Shown here: positions 35,571 through 43,739 of the stretch, piece after piece | How positions within the stretch are numbered: position 1 is the first letter of the stretch | How the letters are laid out: every line of letters starts with the position of its first letter | Assembly (NCBI GenBank): GCA_015228875.1 | Contig: JADGCS010000013.1 | Span: 1-56,019, forward strand | DNA: 56,019 bases | Reading direction: 5' to 3' | Source of the DNA: Deltaproteobacteria bacterium | GTDB lineage: Bacteria; UBA10199; JADGCS01 | Notes under the pieces: generated by a model | Database searches by the model: none | Seen by the model: only the letters and a program-made list of their open reading frames with translations | What the model was told of the DNA's origin: nothing | Program-made: the position numbers and the translations under genes

Positions 35571-35829
35571 AAAGTTTCTCCAATATTTTTTCGAAGGGGA
35601 TTGATTTGCCGGCGTCAAGTTCTTTTCGTGCTTTTTTAATTTCTTGAACGGCTGCTTTGCTGCTTAATATCTCCAGGGTTTCAATCCAGCCCTCGTAGTC
35701 ATAAACGGACATCAAAACGGCTTTGGGTTCGCCGTTTCTGGTGATGCAATAGCGCTCGAAAGATTCGTCGGCGTCGCGGAGAATTTCGAGTAGATGTTTT
35801 TTGGCATCAGTGGCTTTAATATTTTTCAT
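35563..35829 (-). CDS. Phd/YefM family antitoxin
   Basis: This 88-residue antitoxin has the Phd/YefM fold: the N-terminal KATDAKKHLLEILRDADES helix-strand unit, then RYCITRNGEPKAVLMSVYDYEGWIETLEIL. The acidic/basic C-terminal helix (about 58-88) would cover the toxin. It lies upstream of and overlaps the RelE-type gene by 8 bases, so the two form a type II toxin-antitoxin operon. An AGGAGG site precedes the start on the minus strand. Confidence 0.9.
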   Translation of the reverse strand: MKNIKATDAKKHLLEILRDADESFERYCITRNGEPKAVLMSVYDYEGWIETLEILSSKAAVQEIKKARKELDAGKSIPFEKILEKLCV

Positions 35830-35909
35830 AATAAAGACCTCCTATGGTTAGTATTATAACCATTTTAAGAAATTTGGGCAATCGGCTTTTTAGGTGCATG
35901 CGTAGCCTG

Positions 35910-36536
35910 TCAAAGTCTGCCCTCTTGTCCATTAAAAAATAAAATCTCTTCAATTTTTTTGCGTATCCTTGGTTTGGCAAAGGCGTGGATTATTTTTTCA
36001 ACGGTATCAGGACCAGTGCCCGCAGGATAGCCTATGGGCGTGAGGATGATGGGTTTGATGCCGCCCGGAAGTTGAAGCGCCTTGGCGGCTGCTTTTTTGT
36101 CGAACCACCCGACCCAGCAGGTGCCAAGCCCCAGCTCGGTGGCCCTTAAGACTGCGTGTTCAAGGGCTATCGCAACATCAAGTTCAAAATATTTGAGGTC
36201 CTCGGGGGCGAGCTTGCCGATCCATTTTCTTAGAAGAAATCCCTTTTGATCCGCAAAGAGCCTCTTGTCGGAGCACGCGAGGATGATGGCCGGTGCGGTT
36301 TTGATCCAGTTGTTGCTTTTTGCGGCCCCCTTAAAAATTGCAGCGATGAAGTTTTTTAAAAGTGCGGGTTCATCAATCACCACAAAACGCCATGTTTGCG
36401 AGTTCTGCGAACTCGGCGCCAGCCTTGCGGCCTCTATGACCTCGTAAATAAGATCGCGTGATACTTTTTGATCGGGGTTGTAACGCCGGATGCTGACACG
36501 GTCCCTGATTATTTTCATGAGAGGGCTTTCGGCCAT
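35910..36536 (-). CDS. Nitroreductase family flavoprotein
   Basis: This 208-residue FMN-dependent oxidoreductase fold protein shows the FMN-binding signature RVSIRRYNPDQKVSRDL near the N-terminus. AARLAPSSQNSQTWRFVVI and ALEHAVLRATELGLGTCWVG follow. The substrate is unknown; the family includes nitro-compound reductases, enone reductases and dehydrogenases. Its start lies 60 bases downstream of the RlmI-type methyltransferase on the same strand, so co-transcription is possible. Confidence 0.9.
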   Translation of the reverse strand: MAESPLMKIIRDRVSIRRYNPDQKVSRDLIYEVIEAARLAPSSQNSQTWRFVVIDEPALLKNFIAAIFKGAAKSNNWIKTAPAIILACSDKRLFADQKGFLLRKWIGKLAPEDLKYFELDVAIALEHAVLRATELGLGTCWVGWFDKKAAAKALQLPGGIKPIILTPIGYPAGTGPDTVEKIIHAFAKPRIRKKIEEILFFNGQEGRL

Positions 36537-36596
36537 GATGCGTCTTATGCCGAGAATAAACTGTGGTCAAGGGGAGGCTTTTTGTAAGATCACCTG

Positions 36597-37748
36597 TCAA
36601 AAAATTTTTATTGCAACAGCCTTAAGGTAGAGGGACTCGGGAAATTTTTTTAGAACCGGGTGATCGTGATCCTGAATGCCCCTGAAGACGATGTTGTACC
36701 GGATGCCGGTCCCCTCTGCACTGGTGTGAACGATCCCTTCAAGGATGCGCTCCGAGATGTGATGGGAGCAGGAGCTTGTCAGCAGTGTGCCGCCGGGTCT
36801 TAATTTTTTAAGCGCGGTCGCGATGATTTTTTCGTAGGCCTTAATAGCCGCGTCAAGGTGTGCACGGCCCCTGGCAAACGGGGGTGGGTCAACGTGGATA
36901 AAGTCGTACAGGGCCGCATCTGTTTTTAAAAATTCAAACAGGTCGCTGTTGATGCACGTGATGTTTTTATGACCGTTGATCTCTGCGTTGTGCGCGGCTC
37001 GTTTAAGGGCACTCTCTGACGCATCAACGGCGGTGACAGCGATGGCTTTGTGTGCGATCTGACAGGCAAACCAGCCGTCGTAGCAGCAGAGGTCAAGCGC
37101 GGTCCCCGAACAGAGCGCAGCGGCCTTGAGTCTAAACGCCCTGTAATCAAGGTACGCGCCGGTCTTCTGGCCATGCAGCACATCAACATCAAATTGCTGA
37201 GTCCCTTCAAATATGCGTGTTGCAGCATCAGCGCCATGCAGCAGCCCCTCGGTTAAGGGGAGGCCTTCGAGCTTTCTTGTCTCGGTTTTGTTTTTTTCTA
37301 CAATGGCGCGTGGTTTAAATGCCGCAATGATGCAGGAAACGATGTCTTCTTTTATTTTTTCGGCCCCCGCCGATGTGATCTGCAGGGCAAAGACATCGTT
37401 GTACCGATCGATGATGACGGAGGGGAGCCCGTCGCCCTCGGCGTTAACAACACGGTAGGCGTTGGTGATCTTTGTGAGCCCCTTTCTTTTTTCGTGGGCA
37501 TTTTTGAGAGTGGTGGCAAGGAATTGTTTTTCGATTTTTGCTTTACTGCGTGTGATAAACCTCAGAACAATTTTTGATGTGGGAGAATAAAATGCCTGCC
37601 CGACAAAAGCGCCGCGCTTGTCATGAACAGCCACAATCCCGGCCTCGGGATAACGGCGGCTTAAGAGATCTCTCTCAAAGACCCACGGGTACCCTTCTGT
37701 GATTTTTTTTGCAGACCTTGAGGTGATGATGACAGATCCTGTTCCCAT
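36597..37748 (-). CDS. PUA-domain class I rRNA methyltransferase (RlmI-like)
   Basis: This 383-residue protein has an N-terminal PUA RNA-binding domain (about 1-75, SAKKITEGYPWVFERDL), a middle EEHEE-like domain, and a C-terminal Rossmann methyltransferase. The SAM loop is ALDLCCYDGWFACQIA and the catalytic-site motif DPPPFARGR is present. It resembles RlmI/YccW, which makes m5C1962 in 23S rRNA, but a m5C catalytic Cys assignment needs alignment. A solo end of repeat C lies 23 bases upstream of its start. Confidence 0.9.
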   Translation of the reverse strand: MGTGSVIITSRSAKKITEGYPWVFERDLLSRRYPEAGIVAVHDKRGAFVGQAFYSPTSKIVLRFITRSKAKIEKQFLATTLKNAHEKRKGLTKITNAYRVVNAEGDGLPSVIIDRYNDVFALQITSAGAEKIKEDIVSCIIAAFKPRAIVEKNKTETRKLEGLPLTEGLLHGADAATRIFEGTQQFDVDVLHGQKTGAYLDYRAFRLKAAALCSGTALDLCCYDGWFACQIAHKAIAVTAVDASESALKRAAHNAEINGHKNITCINSDLFEFLKTDAALYDFIHVDPPPFARGRAHLDAAIKAYEKIIATALKKLRPGGTLLTSSCSHHISERILEGIVHTSAEGTGIRYNIVFRGIQDHDHPVLKKFPESLYLKAVAIKIF

Positions 37749-37770
37749 GGGTTCGTTTGTTTTGTTTTGT

Positions 37771-37786
37771 CCGACAGGCTCCTAGG
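37771..37786 (-). repeat. Solo terminal repeat of family C (C1-type end)
   Basis: The 16 bases CCGACAGGCTCCTAGG equal the right end of element C1 (3646-3661) exactly. No partner end or inner palindrome is found nearby, so this is either an excision or deletion remnant or a free binding site. The rest of the gap (37787-37959) shows nothing recognised. Confidence 0.6.
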
Positions 37787-37959
37787 ACTCAACCGATAGG
37801 CAATACAAAAAATGAAGGCAAGATTCTTTTGCCATCTGTAAGTTGTCCCGACAAAAACTTGGCGCCTTTATTTTGTGATTTTAAACCCTTGAATTGTTTG
37901 AAATTTTGATGTACTAGCACGGGCGCGCAGTTGGTCATGTCTTATAAAAAGGGGGCATC

Positions 37960-39366
37960 ATGCGTTTTTTAATCATTTGTTTGTCAGTATTCTTATTATT
38001 CACCACAAACTCTTATGCGGCATTCACACTCACAGGCGAGGTTGATGACGACTTTGACGAGGCCTTTTGTCTCTTTGATGATGGGCTCGAAGATGTGGGC
38101 ATTCCCAAAAGTGTGGCGGCCACAGGATGGGATCTCGAAAAGGTCTGCTTTTATTACGATGGAGCGACCGATGAGCTTTATGCCGGTGTGAGAACCATAG
38201 GCCAAGTGATCTTTGGTGATGCCGATGGGGACGGTGATCCGGGTTCCGCCTCGTCAGGCGCAGTTGTTGATTCTCCAGACCTTGGCGCGGGTGAGAGTTT
38301 TGTTCTCGCACTCGATCTTGATGGCGACAGCATCGATTCTGTGTTTGATGTCACCACGGTTGATGTCCTTGTGGGTGTCTCCAATTCAAAGACCATCGCA
38401 AGTTTTGGTGTGTACGATGTGGCGAGTATCTACGACCCTGTCAACAATCCCTATCTTGGTTTTGGCGGCGCCCTCTCGACCCCGGTGACTGTATTTGCCA
38501 ATCCCTCGGTTGCAATAAGGGATCTTGAATTTACGATCCATGATTTCAAACAAATCTCGGCGGATGGTCTTGATGAGGTTGTTAATCTTGTTCAGGTCCT
38601 TATCTTTACCGGCAGCACTGTCGATGCGGGGATTGGTGATGATTACCTTCCCAACATTGGCGTTGCAGTAGTCCACGCAATCTTTGACAAAGATGAAGAC
38701 GCCATAGAAGACTGGGAAGAACTTGATGTGGTGGGGACAGACCCCCTTGATGACGACACAGACGATGACGGTCTTAAGGATGGGATTGAGGTAGACGGCG
38801 TTAATCCCACAAACCCCAAAGATCCAGACACAGACAATGACGGTTGCTTTGACGGGGTTGAGGACATCAACCAGAACGGCGCTTACGATGCGGTTTTCAT
38901 GGAGGCCAATCCCAATCTGACAGACACAGACAGTGATCAACTTGGTGATTGCGTAGAGATGACGGGGCCCAATCCCACCAACCCCAGTATCAGCGATACC
39001 GATGGCGACGAACTGTTAGACGGCGATGAGGATGACAATCAAAATGGCGCATTCGAACCTGTGGACGGCGAGACCGACCCCAACAAGTTTGATTCTGATT
39101 CTGGCGGGGTGGGAGACAAAGACGAACTCGACGAAGGTCTTGACCCCAACGATCCCAGTGACGATCAGCAGGCATCGGGTCAGGTTGGCGCGGGCCTTGG
39201 GCTCAACCGCATGCAGGGCGGCGGTATCAGCTGTGCGCTGTCAGCAAATTCCGGGACAGACGGGCATTATGCCGGTGTGTGTGGGGTCATGCTGCTGTGC
39301 CTCGGTGTCATGGTGTGGCTGAGACTGGCAAACACAGTGAGCACTGTGGACAAAAAAGCTGAGTAG
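37960..39366 (+). CDS. Secreted TSP3-repeat protein with C-terminal membrane/sorting segment
   Basis: This 468-residue protein has a signal peptide (MRFLIICLSVFLLFTTNSYA) and an N-terminal ~225-residue beta-rich domain. An array of thrombospondin type-3-like calcium motifs follows (about 250-405: DPLDDDTDDDGLKDG, NPKDPDTDNDGCFDG, NLTDTDSDQLGD, NPSISDTDGDELLDGDED, DPNKFDSDSGGVGDKDEL). The C-terminus is a Gly-rich stretch with Cys (QGGGISCALSANSG), one hydrophobic segment (VCGVMLLCLGVMVWLRL) and a short charged tail. That tail plan resembles C-terminal sorting signals such as the GlyGly-CTERM or JDVT-CTERM types, but the basic cluster is weak. Probably surface-anchored. Confidence 0.85.
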   Translation: MRFLIICLSVFLLFTTNSYAAFTLTGEVDDDFDEAFCLFDDGLEDVGIPKSVAATGWDLEKVCFYYDGATDELYAGVRTIGQVIFGDADGDGDPGSASSGAVVDSPDLGAGESFVLALDLDGDSIDSVFDVTTVDVLVGVSNSKTIASFGVYDVASIYDPVNNPYLGFGGALSTPVTVFANPSVAIRDLEFTIHDFKQISADGLDEVVNLVQVLIFTGSTVDAGIGDDYLPNIGVAVVHAIFDKDEDAIEDWEELDVVGTDPLDDDTDDDGLKDGIEVDGVNPTNPKDPDTDNDGCFDGVEDINQNGAYDAVFMEANPNLTDTDSDQLGDCVEMTGPNPTNPSISDTDGDELLDGDEDDNQNGAFEPVDGETDPNKFDSDSGGVGDKDELDEGLDPNDPSDDQQASGQVGAGLGLNRMQGGGISCALSANSGTDGHYAGVCGVMLLCLGVMVWLRLANTVSTVDKKAE

Positions 39367-39385
39367 CCCGTTTGCATCAAACGGG
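39367..39385 (+). terminator. Hairpin between convergent genes (weak terminator candidate)
   Basis: CCCGTTT (39367-39373) pairs with AAACGGG (39379-39385) around a 5-base loop directly after the TSP3 gene stop. There is no adjacent T-run, so intrinsic termination is uncertain. Confidence 0.4.
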
Positions 39386-39421
39386 GTGACGCTTAGGGCC
39401 GGTTAATTGCCGTTTTTAGGT

Positions 39422-40066
39422 TTATTTTTTCTTTTTCTTTTCTACCTGCTTTTTATTCTTTGGGGCGGGTACCTTTTTTATCTTTCCCTTTTTTTTCTTT
39501 GGCGCGCAGATGTTTTCCCTGATGTATTTGCGAGACTTAAAATATGCGCGATGCCACGTCATGAATGTGTCGACGGTCATGATAAAATAAATAAGAAAAT
39601 ATCCGGGAACGAGAATGACGGCTACGGGCAGAAAAATCTGGTCATATTTTAAGGTGATCAGAATATAGTAAACGCCCATTACGATAACCGCAGGCAGCAC
39701 AAACAACAGGGGCCATCGTGCGAGAACAGTGGTGACCTTGATTTTTTTGACATACGGGAAAAACGAGTTCCAGAACAGGGGGCCGATAACCACAAGGCAG
39801 AGCAGAAATATTTTTATGTAACTGAGTTTTCTTTTGTAGAGTTCGATGATAATTTTTTCGTAAAAATCGTGTTCGAAGGGCACATCGCAAAAAGGGAGTG
39901 CGACAAGATCGATGGATTTCATGGAGGCTGCCCAAGCCGGGGGATTGATGTGTTGTTCTGCAAATTTTTTCTTTTGGATTTCTTCGGGTGAAGGGCCCTT
40001 TTCTATTTTTCTGTCGATCGATAACGGCAGACCGTGAATGGATGTCTTGGGATAATTAAAGGGCAT
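39422..40066 (-). CDS. Hypothetical multi-pass membrane protein
   Basis: This 214-residue protein belongs to no recognised family. After a soluble N-terminal ~80 residues there are three to four hydrophobic segments: IKIFLLCLVVIGPLFWNSFF, WPLLFVLPAVIVMGVYYILI and FLPVAVILVPGYFLIYFIMTV. The last ~35 residues are extremely lysine-rich (KKKKGKIKKVPAPKNKKQVEKKKKK-type), probably a cytoplasmic tail that binds phospholipid or nucleic acid (inference). It is convergent with the TSP3 surface protein. Confidence 0.65.
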   Translation of the reverse strand: MPFNYPKTSIHGLPLSIDRKIEKGPSPEEIQKKKFAEQHINPPAWAASMKSIDLVALPFCDVPFEHDFYEKIIIELYKRKLSYIKIFLLCLVVIGPLFWNSFFPYVKKIKVTTVLARWPLLFVLPAVIVMGVYYILITLKYDQIFLPVAVILVPGYFLIYFIMTVDTFMTWHRAYFKSRKYIRENICAPKKKKGKIKKVPAPKNKKQVEKKKKK

Positions 40067-40095
40067 ATCTTTTCCGTCAGGGGCGTCTTACCATT

Positions 40096-40130
40096 TATGC
40101 ATAAGAATTTCAAAGTCAATCGAGCGCGGG
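40096..40130 (+). repeat. Family B repeat, half copy B5
   Basis: Only the left arm is present: ATGCATAAGAATTTC, CAAAGTCAATCGAGCGCGGG. The right arm and terminal palindrome are missing or unrecognisable in the following ~65 bases. It lies between the 39422 gene start and the gatB end, and probably is a decayed copy. Confidence 0.65.
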
Positions 40131-40194
40131 CCATGTGCCGTACGGAAGGGCAGGTCAACAAATACCGTTTACCGTGTTTGCGGGGGCAGGCAGT

Positions 40195-41622
40195 CTACAG
40201 TTTTCGTTTGAGGGTCTCGTTAACAATGGCGGGGTTGCCCTTGCCCCGCATGGCCTTCATAACCTCACCCACAAAAAAACCAAAGAGTTTGCTCTTGCCA
40301 TTTTTGTATTGTTCGTGCTCCCCGGGGTTTTGAGCGATGATATCATCGACGATTTTTTCGATAACACAGGAATCCGTCACCTGAACAAGCCCCTTTTCTT
40401 TTATGATTGTATCGGGGTCTTTTTTTGTCTCGTACATTTCTTTAAAGACTGCCTTGGCCATTTTACCCGAAATGGTCGCCTGGTCAATCAGTGCTGTCAG
40501 ACGAGCGAGGTTTTCTGGTGTGACGGGACAGTATGCAACACCCTGATCGCTGTTTTTTAACTCCCTTAAAATGTCTGTCATGATCCAGTTGGCAATTTTT
40601 TGAGGATTATTGTAGGCCGTGACCGCTTTTTCAAAATAATCTGCAAGGGGTTTTTCTGATGTGAGGACAAGGGCCGCGTCATCGGGGATTTTATATTCTT
40701 TGATAAAGCGCGTAGCCCTTTGCGCGGGCAGTTCGGGGATTTTTTTTCTTAAATCTTCAACCCAGTGTGTGTCCACTACAAGGGGCACAAGATCGGGATC
40801 TGGAAAATAACGGTAGTCGTGAGAGTCTTCCTTGATGCGCATGCTTTGTGTGATACCGCTTGAAGAATCAAAAAGGCGTGTCTCCTGAATAATAGAACGT
40901 CCGTCAGCCATAAGAGCCTTTTGTCTTTCTATTTCGTAATAAAGGGCCTTTTCGACAAACTTGATGGAGTTGAGATTTTTTATTTCTACTTTTGTACCGA
41001 GGCTGGTCTGGCCGGATGGTCTTATGGAAATATTTGCATCACATCTTAACGAGCCTTCTTCCATGTTGCCATCGCCCACACCAGTGTACTGGATGATGGC
41101 CCGCAGGCCTCTTAAAAAGGCACCCGCTTCTTCCGGAGTGCGCATGTCGGGCTCGCTGACAATCTCGCACAACGGGACACCTGCACGGTTGAGATCGACA
41201 AGAGAAGACATTCCGCCCACACCGTCATGAATAAGTTTGCCAGCGTCTTCCTCCATGTGGATGCGTGTGATGCCCAGCTTTTTTGAACTGCCGTCAACCT
41301 CAATATTGAGAAAACCATTAAGGCACAGGGGGCGGGTAAACTGGCTGATCTGATAACCCTTGGGGAGGTCGGGGTAGAAGTAGTTTTTGCGATCCCAGAT
41401 TGATTTGTTCTGGATATCACAGTTGAGCGCGAGACCGAGGGTGATGGCATACTCCACAGCTTTTTTATTAAGAACAGGCAGGGCGCCGGGAAGCCCCAGG
41501 CAGACGGGACAGGTGTTTTGATTGGGCGTTGAGCCAAACTTTGTTGAACAGGCGCAGAAAATTTTGGACTGGGTGAGCAGTTGAGCGTGGACCTCTAACC
41601 CAATGACGGCTTCGTACTGCAT
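40195..41622 (-). CDS. gatB: Asp-tRNA(Asn)/Glu-tRNA(Gln) amidotransferase subunit B
   Basis: This ~475-residue GatB is the kinase/transamidation subunit of GatCAB, which converts misacylated Glu-tRNA(Gln) or Asp-tRNA(Asn). It begins MQYEAVIGLEVHAQL, with the Cys-rich NTCPVCLGLPGALPVLN, then YPDLPKGYQISQ, VDLNRAGVPLCEIVSEPDMR and SLRCDANISIRP. The C-terminal YqeY-like helical domain ends KLFGFFVGEVMKAMRGKGNP. GatA and GatC are not adjacent. The chosen ATG at 41622 gives the usual N-terminus; an in-frame ATG at 41637 adds five residues. Confidence 0.96.
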   Translation of the reverse strand: MQYEAVIGLEVHAQLLTQSKIFCACSTKFGSTPNQNTCPVCLGLPGALPVLNKKAVEYAITLGLALNCDIQNKSIWDRKNYFYPDLPKGYQISQFTRPLCLNGFLNIEVDGSSKKLGITRIHMEEDAGKLIHDGVGGMSSLVDLNRAGVPLCEIVSEPDMRTPEEAGAFLRGLRAIIQYTGVGDGNMEEGSLRCDANISIRPSGQTSLGTKVEIKNLNSIKFVEKALYYEIERQKALMADGRSIIQETRLFDSSSGITQSMRIKEDSHDYRYFPDPDLVPLVVDTHWVEDLRKKIPELPAQRATRFIKEYKIPDDAALVLTSEKPLADYFEKAVTAYNNPQKIANWIMTDILRELKNSDQGVAYCPVTPENLARLTALIDQATISGKMAKAVFKEMYETKKDPDTIIKEKGLVQVTDSCVIEKIVDDIIAQNPGEHEQYKNGKSKLFGFFVGEVMKAMRGKGNPAIVNETLKRKL

Positions 41623-41701
41623 GGGCCACACTAACATTGAGCGGGTTTGGGACTCAACTTTAAACTTGTGATCCTGGACTGGGCAGTTGAAGAGTACGAA
41701 G

Positions 41702-41816
41702 AGCGACAGGAGATACGGGATTTAATTGGGTGTCTTAAGCGACTTCCCGTGCTTCACATGCTTGTTGCGCAACTTTGACTCTCCGAACCCAATTAAATCC
41801 CGTATCTCCTGTCGCT
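41702..41816. repeat. Perfect 30-bp inverted repeat upstream of gatB
   Basis: Left arm 41702-41731 (begins AGCGACAGGAGATACGGG) and right arm 41787-41816 are exact reverse complements, with a 55-base spacer. The gatB start lies 80 bases away. No gene was found in the 311-base gap 41623-41933; a short stop-bounded reading frame (about 41645-41779) runs through the left arm. This arrangement does not match families A-D. Confidence 0.85.
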
Positions 41817-41850
41817 GAGGGCGGTTCAAGTGTGTTCTTGGGATGATAAA

Positions 41851-41933
41851 AACGCCAACGTCGACAGAGCGCGGGTGATGCGGCCGGTATCTTGACGCAA
41901 GGCAACCGCGTCTAAGGTCACGTTTGTAACGTG
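41851..41933 (+). repeat. Family B structured repeat, copy B6 (divergent, covarying)
   Basis: AACGTCGACAGAGCGCGG on the left and CCGCGTCTAAGGTCACGTT on the right keep the long stem. The terminal palindrome is CACGTTTGTAACGTG (41919-41933) instead of CAAGTTAGTAACTTG. The left arm also changed (AACGT), so it can still pair with ACGTT. The element touches the stop codon of the next gene. Confidence 0.8.
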
Positions 41934-42482
41934 TCAATAGAAGTTCATCACAACAGTGCCGTCATGGCTGATTTTGGATTCCTTTGGGATTTTTAGCTCT
42001 GAAGGTTCGTTGATGTTGATCGACGGGATGGTGTTGTTTTTTTGTCCCTGTTGATTTGTGCGCAGGGATGGGTCTTGTTTTGCTTTAAAGTAGGCGACCA
42101 TTTTTTTTTCTGTTAATGCGGCAAGCCGTGTGTTCCACTTTTTTTTGTTGAGATAGTTTGGGACGGGATACTTGAAATGACTGCGGACAATCGGAAAGAA
42201 ATAATTGTTGTGCCCCGGCCAAAGGCCCACACTGCCCCAGAATGAACCATACCTGTAACTGGTGAGATTGTAGCTGTTGTAATTATACGAGGTGTTGTTT
42301 GAAGAATATTTCCACCACAAAACCGGGGAGACGTAGTCAACCTGCCATGGCGGGGGCCCGTTCCAGTTGGGGGTGTAGCTTGCGGAAAAATTAATACCGC
42401 CCGCATTAACCTGCAAGGGGACAATCAGCAGACAGGATAAAAGAGCGAGCAGGGGTATAAATTTAAGAAGGTTTTTGTTCAT
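41934..42482 (-). CDS. Exported Tyr/Asn/Trp-rich hypothetical protein
   Basis: This 182-residue protein belongs to no recognised family. It starts with a good signal peptide (MNKNLLKFIPLLALLSCLLIVPLQVNA). The mature N-terminal half (about 28-100) is very rich in Tyr, Asn, Ser, Trp and Pro (SSNNTSYNYNSYNLTSYRYG), like low-complexity surface or spore-coat-type proteins. The second half is Lys/Gln/Asn-rich. It has no cysteines in the mature part. Its stop codon abuts repeat B6. Likely secreted or surface-exposed. Confidence 0.7.
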   Translation of the reverse strand: MNKNLLKFIPLLALLSCLLIVPLQVNAGGINFSASYTPNWNGPPPWQVDYVSPVLWWKYSSNNTSYNYNSYNLTSYRYGSFWGSVGLWPGHNNYFFPIVRSHFKYPVPNYLNKKKWNTRLAALTEKKMVAYFKAKQDPSLRTNQQGQKNNTIPSININEPSELKIPKESKISHDGTVVMNFY

Positions 42483-42590
42483 GCTGTTGTTATCGGCAGG
42501 GTGTACTTAATGTTGTGTGTTTTTTTACACCTCAATTCCGCATAGGGACCCAACCCTTCTGAGAGGCAACTAATTTAATTCTTGGGGACT

Positions 42591-42614
42591 TAAGGATATC
42601 GACCTCTGTCATAT
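42591..42614. repeat. Direct repeat, left flank of methyltransferase gene
   Basis: The 24-bp sequence starts TAAGGATATCGACC and ends GTCATAT. It matches 43561-43584 in 22 of 24 positions and lies about 60 bases beyond the 3' end of the methyltransferase gene. Confidence 0.75.
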
Positions 42615-42672
42615 TAGGGTTAAATGGCAAGATTTGTGCCTGTTTGGTGTGGGGATAGGCGGGTTAAAGACA

Positions 42673-43500
42673 TTATTTCGTGATGATGAGTCTAAACTGT
42701 CTCCCCTCAATTTTGTACTCAGGTGTTATTGGTATCCATTCGTGGTTGATTTGATAAGCCTCTAACAAACTAGTGATCAATTTTACTTTGCCCCTGTGAA
42801 TAGGGACAATGACGGCCATGCCGCCTGGTTTGAGTATTCTGTAGATTTCTAAAAAGGCCTTTTCAAGTTCTTCTCTTTTTTCAAAATGTCTTAAGAGATG
42901 TGAGCTTGTTACAAGATCCTGTGTAGAATCCCCTACGGTAGTGTCGTTAACTGTTCCGGAAATCAGATAGCGTGTATTTTTCTTGATCCAGTGCAATATG
43001 TCTTTTTTTGTGTGGGTTACACAAACCAATCTTCTCAACTTATGACGGTTGGCATCGTACCACCAGTCCAGTTGTTTGGCCCTTGAGATGCCATACTCTT
43101 CATGAAGGTATCTGGCCATTTCTGTTGTCCCCGATCCAATGTCGAGCACACGACGCCCTCGAAGTAACTCGAGATGATCGCCAAAGATATCTTGCAAGTG
43201 TAAAAGATCATGGACAACGTATGCGGGGGGGCGTCCCGTCGTTACATTTACTATGTCGTCATCCGGAGACGTTAATGTATTTTTTATCATACCCCATATG
43301 ATGGATAAATTGGACGGTGGTTTTAGGGCCAGGTGCGGCTTAAATGGTTGTTTTTTGTTTTTGGGGGACGGTGAATTGGACAGAACATAAGTTGATCGAT
43401 TTCCCTCGTGTGCAGACTGATTTACGGGTGGCCCAACGGGGGGATCTACTATGAGCGTATCAGCAGGGGGAAGAAATGAAGGTAATCTTACAAGGGGCAC
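42673..43500 (-). CDS. Class I SAM-dependent methyltransferase
   Basis: This 275-residue protein has a ~70-residue Pro/Asn/Ser-rich N-terminus that looks disordered. A Rossmann methyltransferase domain follows (about 95-265). The SAM loop is RRVLDIGSGTTEMARYL, and the post-motif SSHLLRHFEKREELEKAFLEIYRILKPGGMAVI is typical of methyltransferase type-11 proteins. The substrate is unknown. The start is GTG (43500) with a weak ribosome site; an internal ATG near residue 71 (GMIKNTL) would drop the disordered part. The gene is bracketed by 24-bp direct repeats, so it may be a mobile or recently gained gene. Confidence 0.8.
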   Translation of the reverse strand: MPLVRLPSFLPPADTLIVDPPVGPPVNQSAHEGNRSTYVLSNSPSPKNKKQPFKPHLALKPPSNLSIIWGMIKNTLTSPDDDIVNVTTGRPPAYVVHDLLHLQDIFGDHLELLRGRRVLDIGSGTTEMARYLHEEYGISRAKQLDWWYDANRHKLRRLVCVTHTKKDILHWIKKNTRYLISGTVNDTTVGDSTQDLVTSSHLLRHFEKREELEKAFLEIYRILKPGGMAVIVPIHRGKVKLITSLLEAYQINHEWIPITPEYKIEGRQFRLIITK

Positions 43501-43560
43501 GTCACTCTGTCGGATTATTTCTGAGCAAGTTGCGTGGCGTTGGTGATTTTTTCAAATTAA

Positions 43561-43584
43561 TAAGGATATCGACCCCCGTCATAT
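43561..43584. repeat. Direct repeat, right flank of methyltransferase gene
   Basis: This is the second copy of the TAAGGATATCGACC...GTCATAT sequence, 22/24 identical to 42591-42614. A third partial match (GACCTCCGTCATATTAG, about 43749-43765) lies beyond repeat D1, followed by an AT-rich stretch to 43790. Confidence 0.75.
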
Positions 43585-43608
43585 GATACATGACGTCATA
43601 ACTTGCTT

Positions 43609-43739
43609 CGTCATCGCGAGCGGTGCGTTGCGGTGGACATGACGGGGTCATGTCTAACGCTGTGCGCCCACGTGGCGATCCCCCTGATACCCTTTGAGCC
43701 AGAGAGAATGCCGCGTCGCTTGCGCTCCTCGCAATGACG
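43609..43739 (+). repeat. Family D repeat, copy D1
   Basis: This ~131-bp element has CGTCATCGCGAG and CTCGCAATGACG ends (partial terminal inverted repeats) and an internal hairpin GACATGAC-GGG-GTCATGTC. Its first 71 bases match D2 with one difference. Elements with CGTCATTGCGAG-type ends are widespread in uncultured bacterial genomes. Together with the direct repeat it occupies most of the 406-base gene-free gap 43501-43906. Confidence 0.85.

Noticed and set aside
41645..41779. Short frame (LDWAVEEYEERQEIRDLIG...) as a gene or transposase remnant
   Set aside because: It is under 45 codons, lacks a start and ribosome site, and is explained at least in part by the inverted repeat. No family was recognised.
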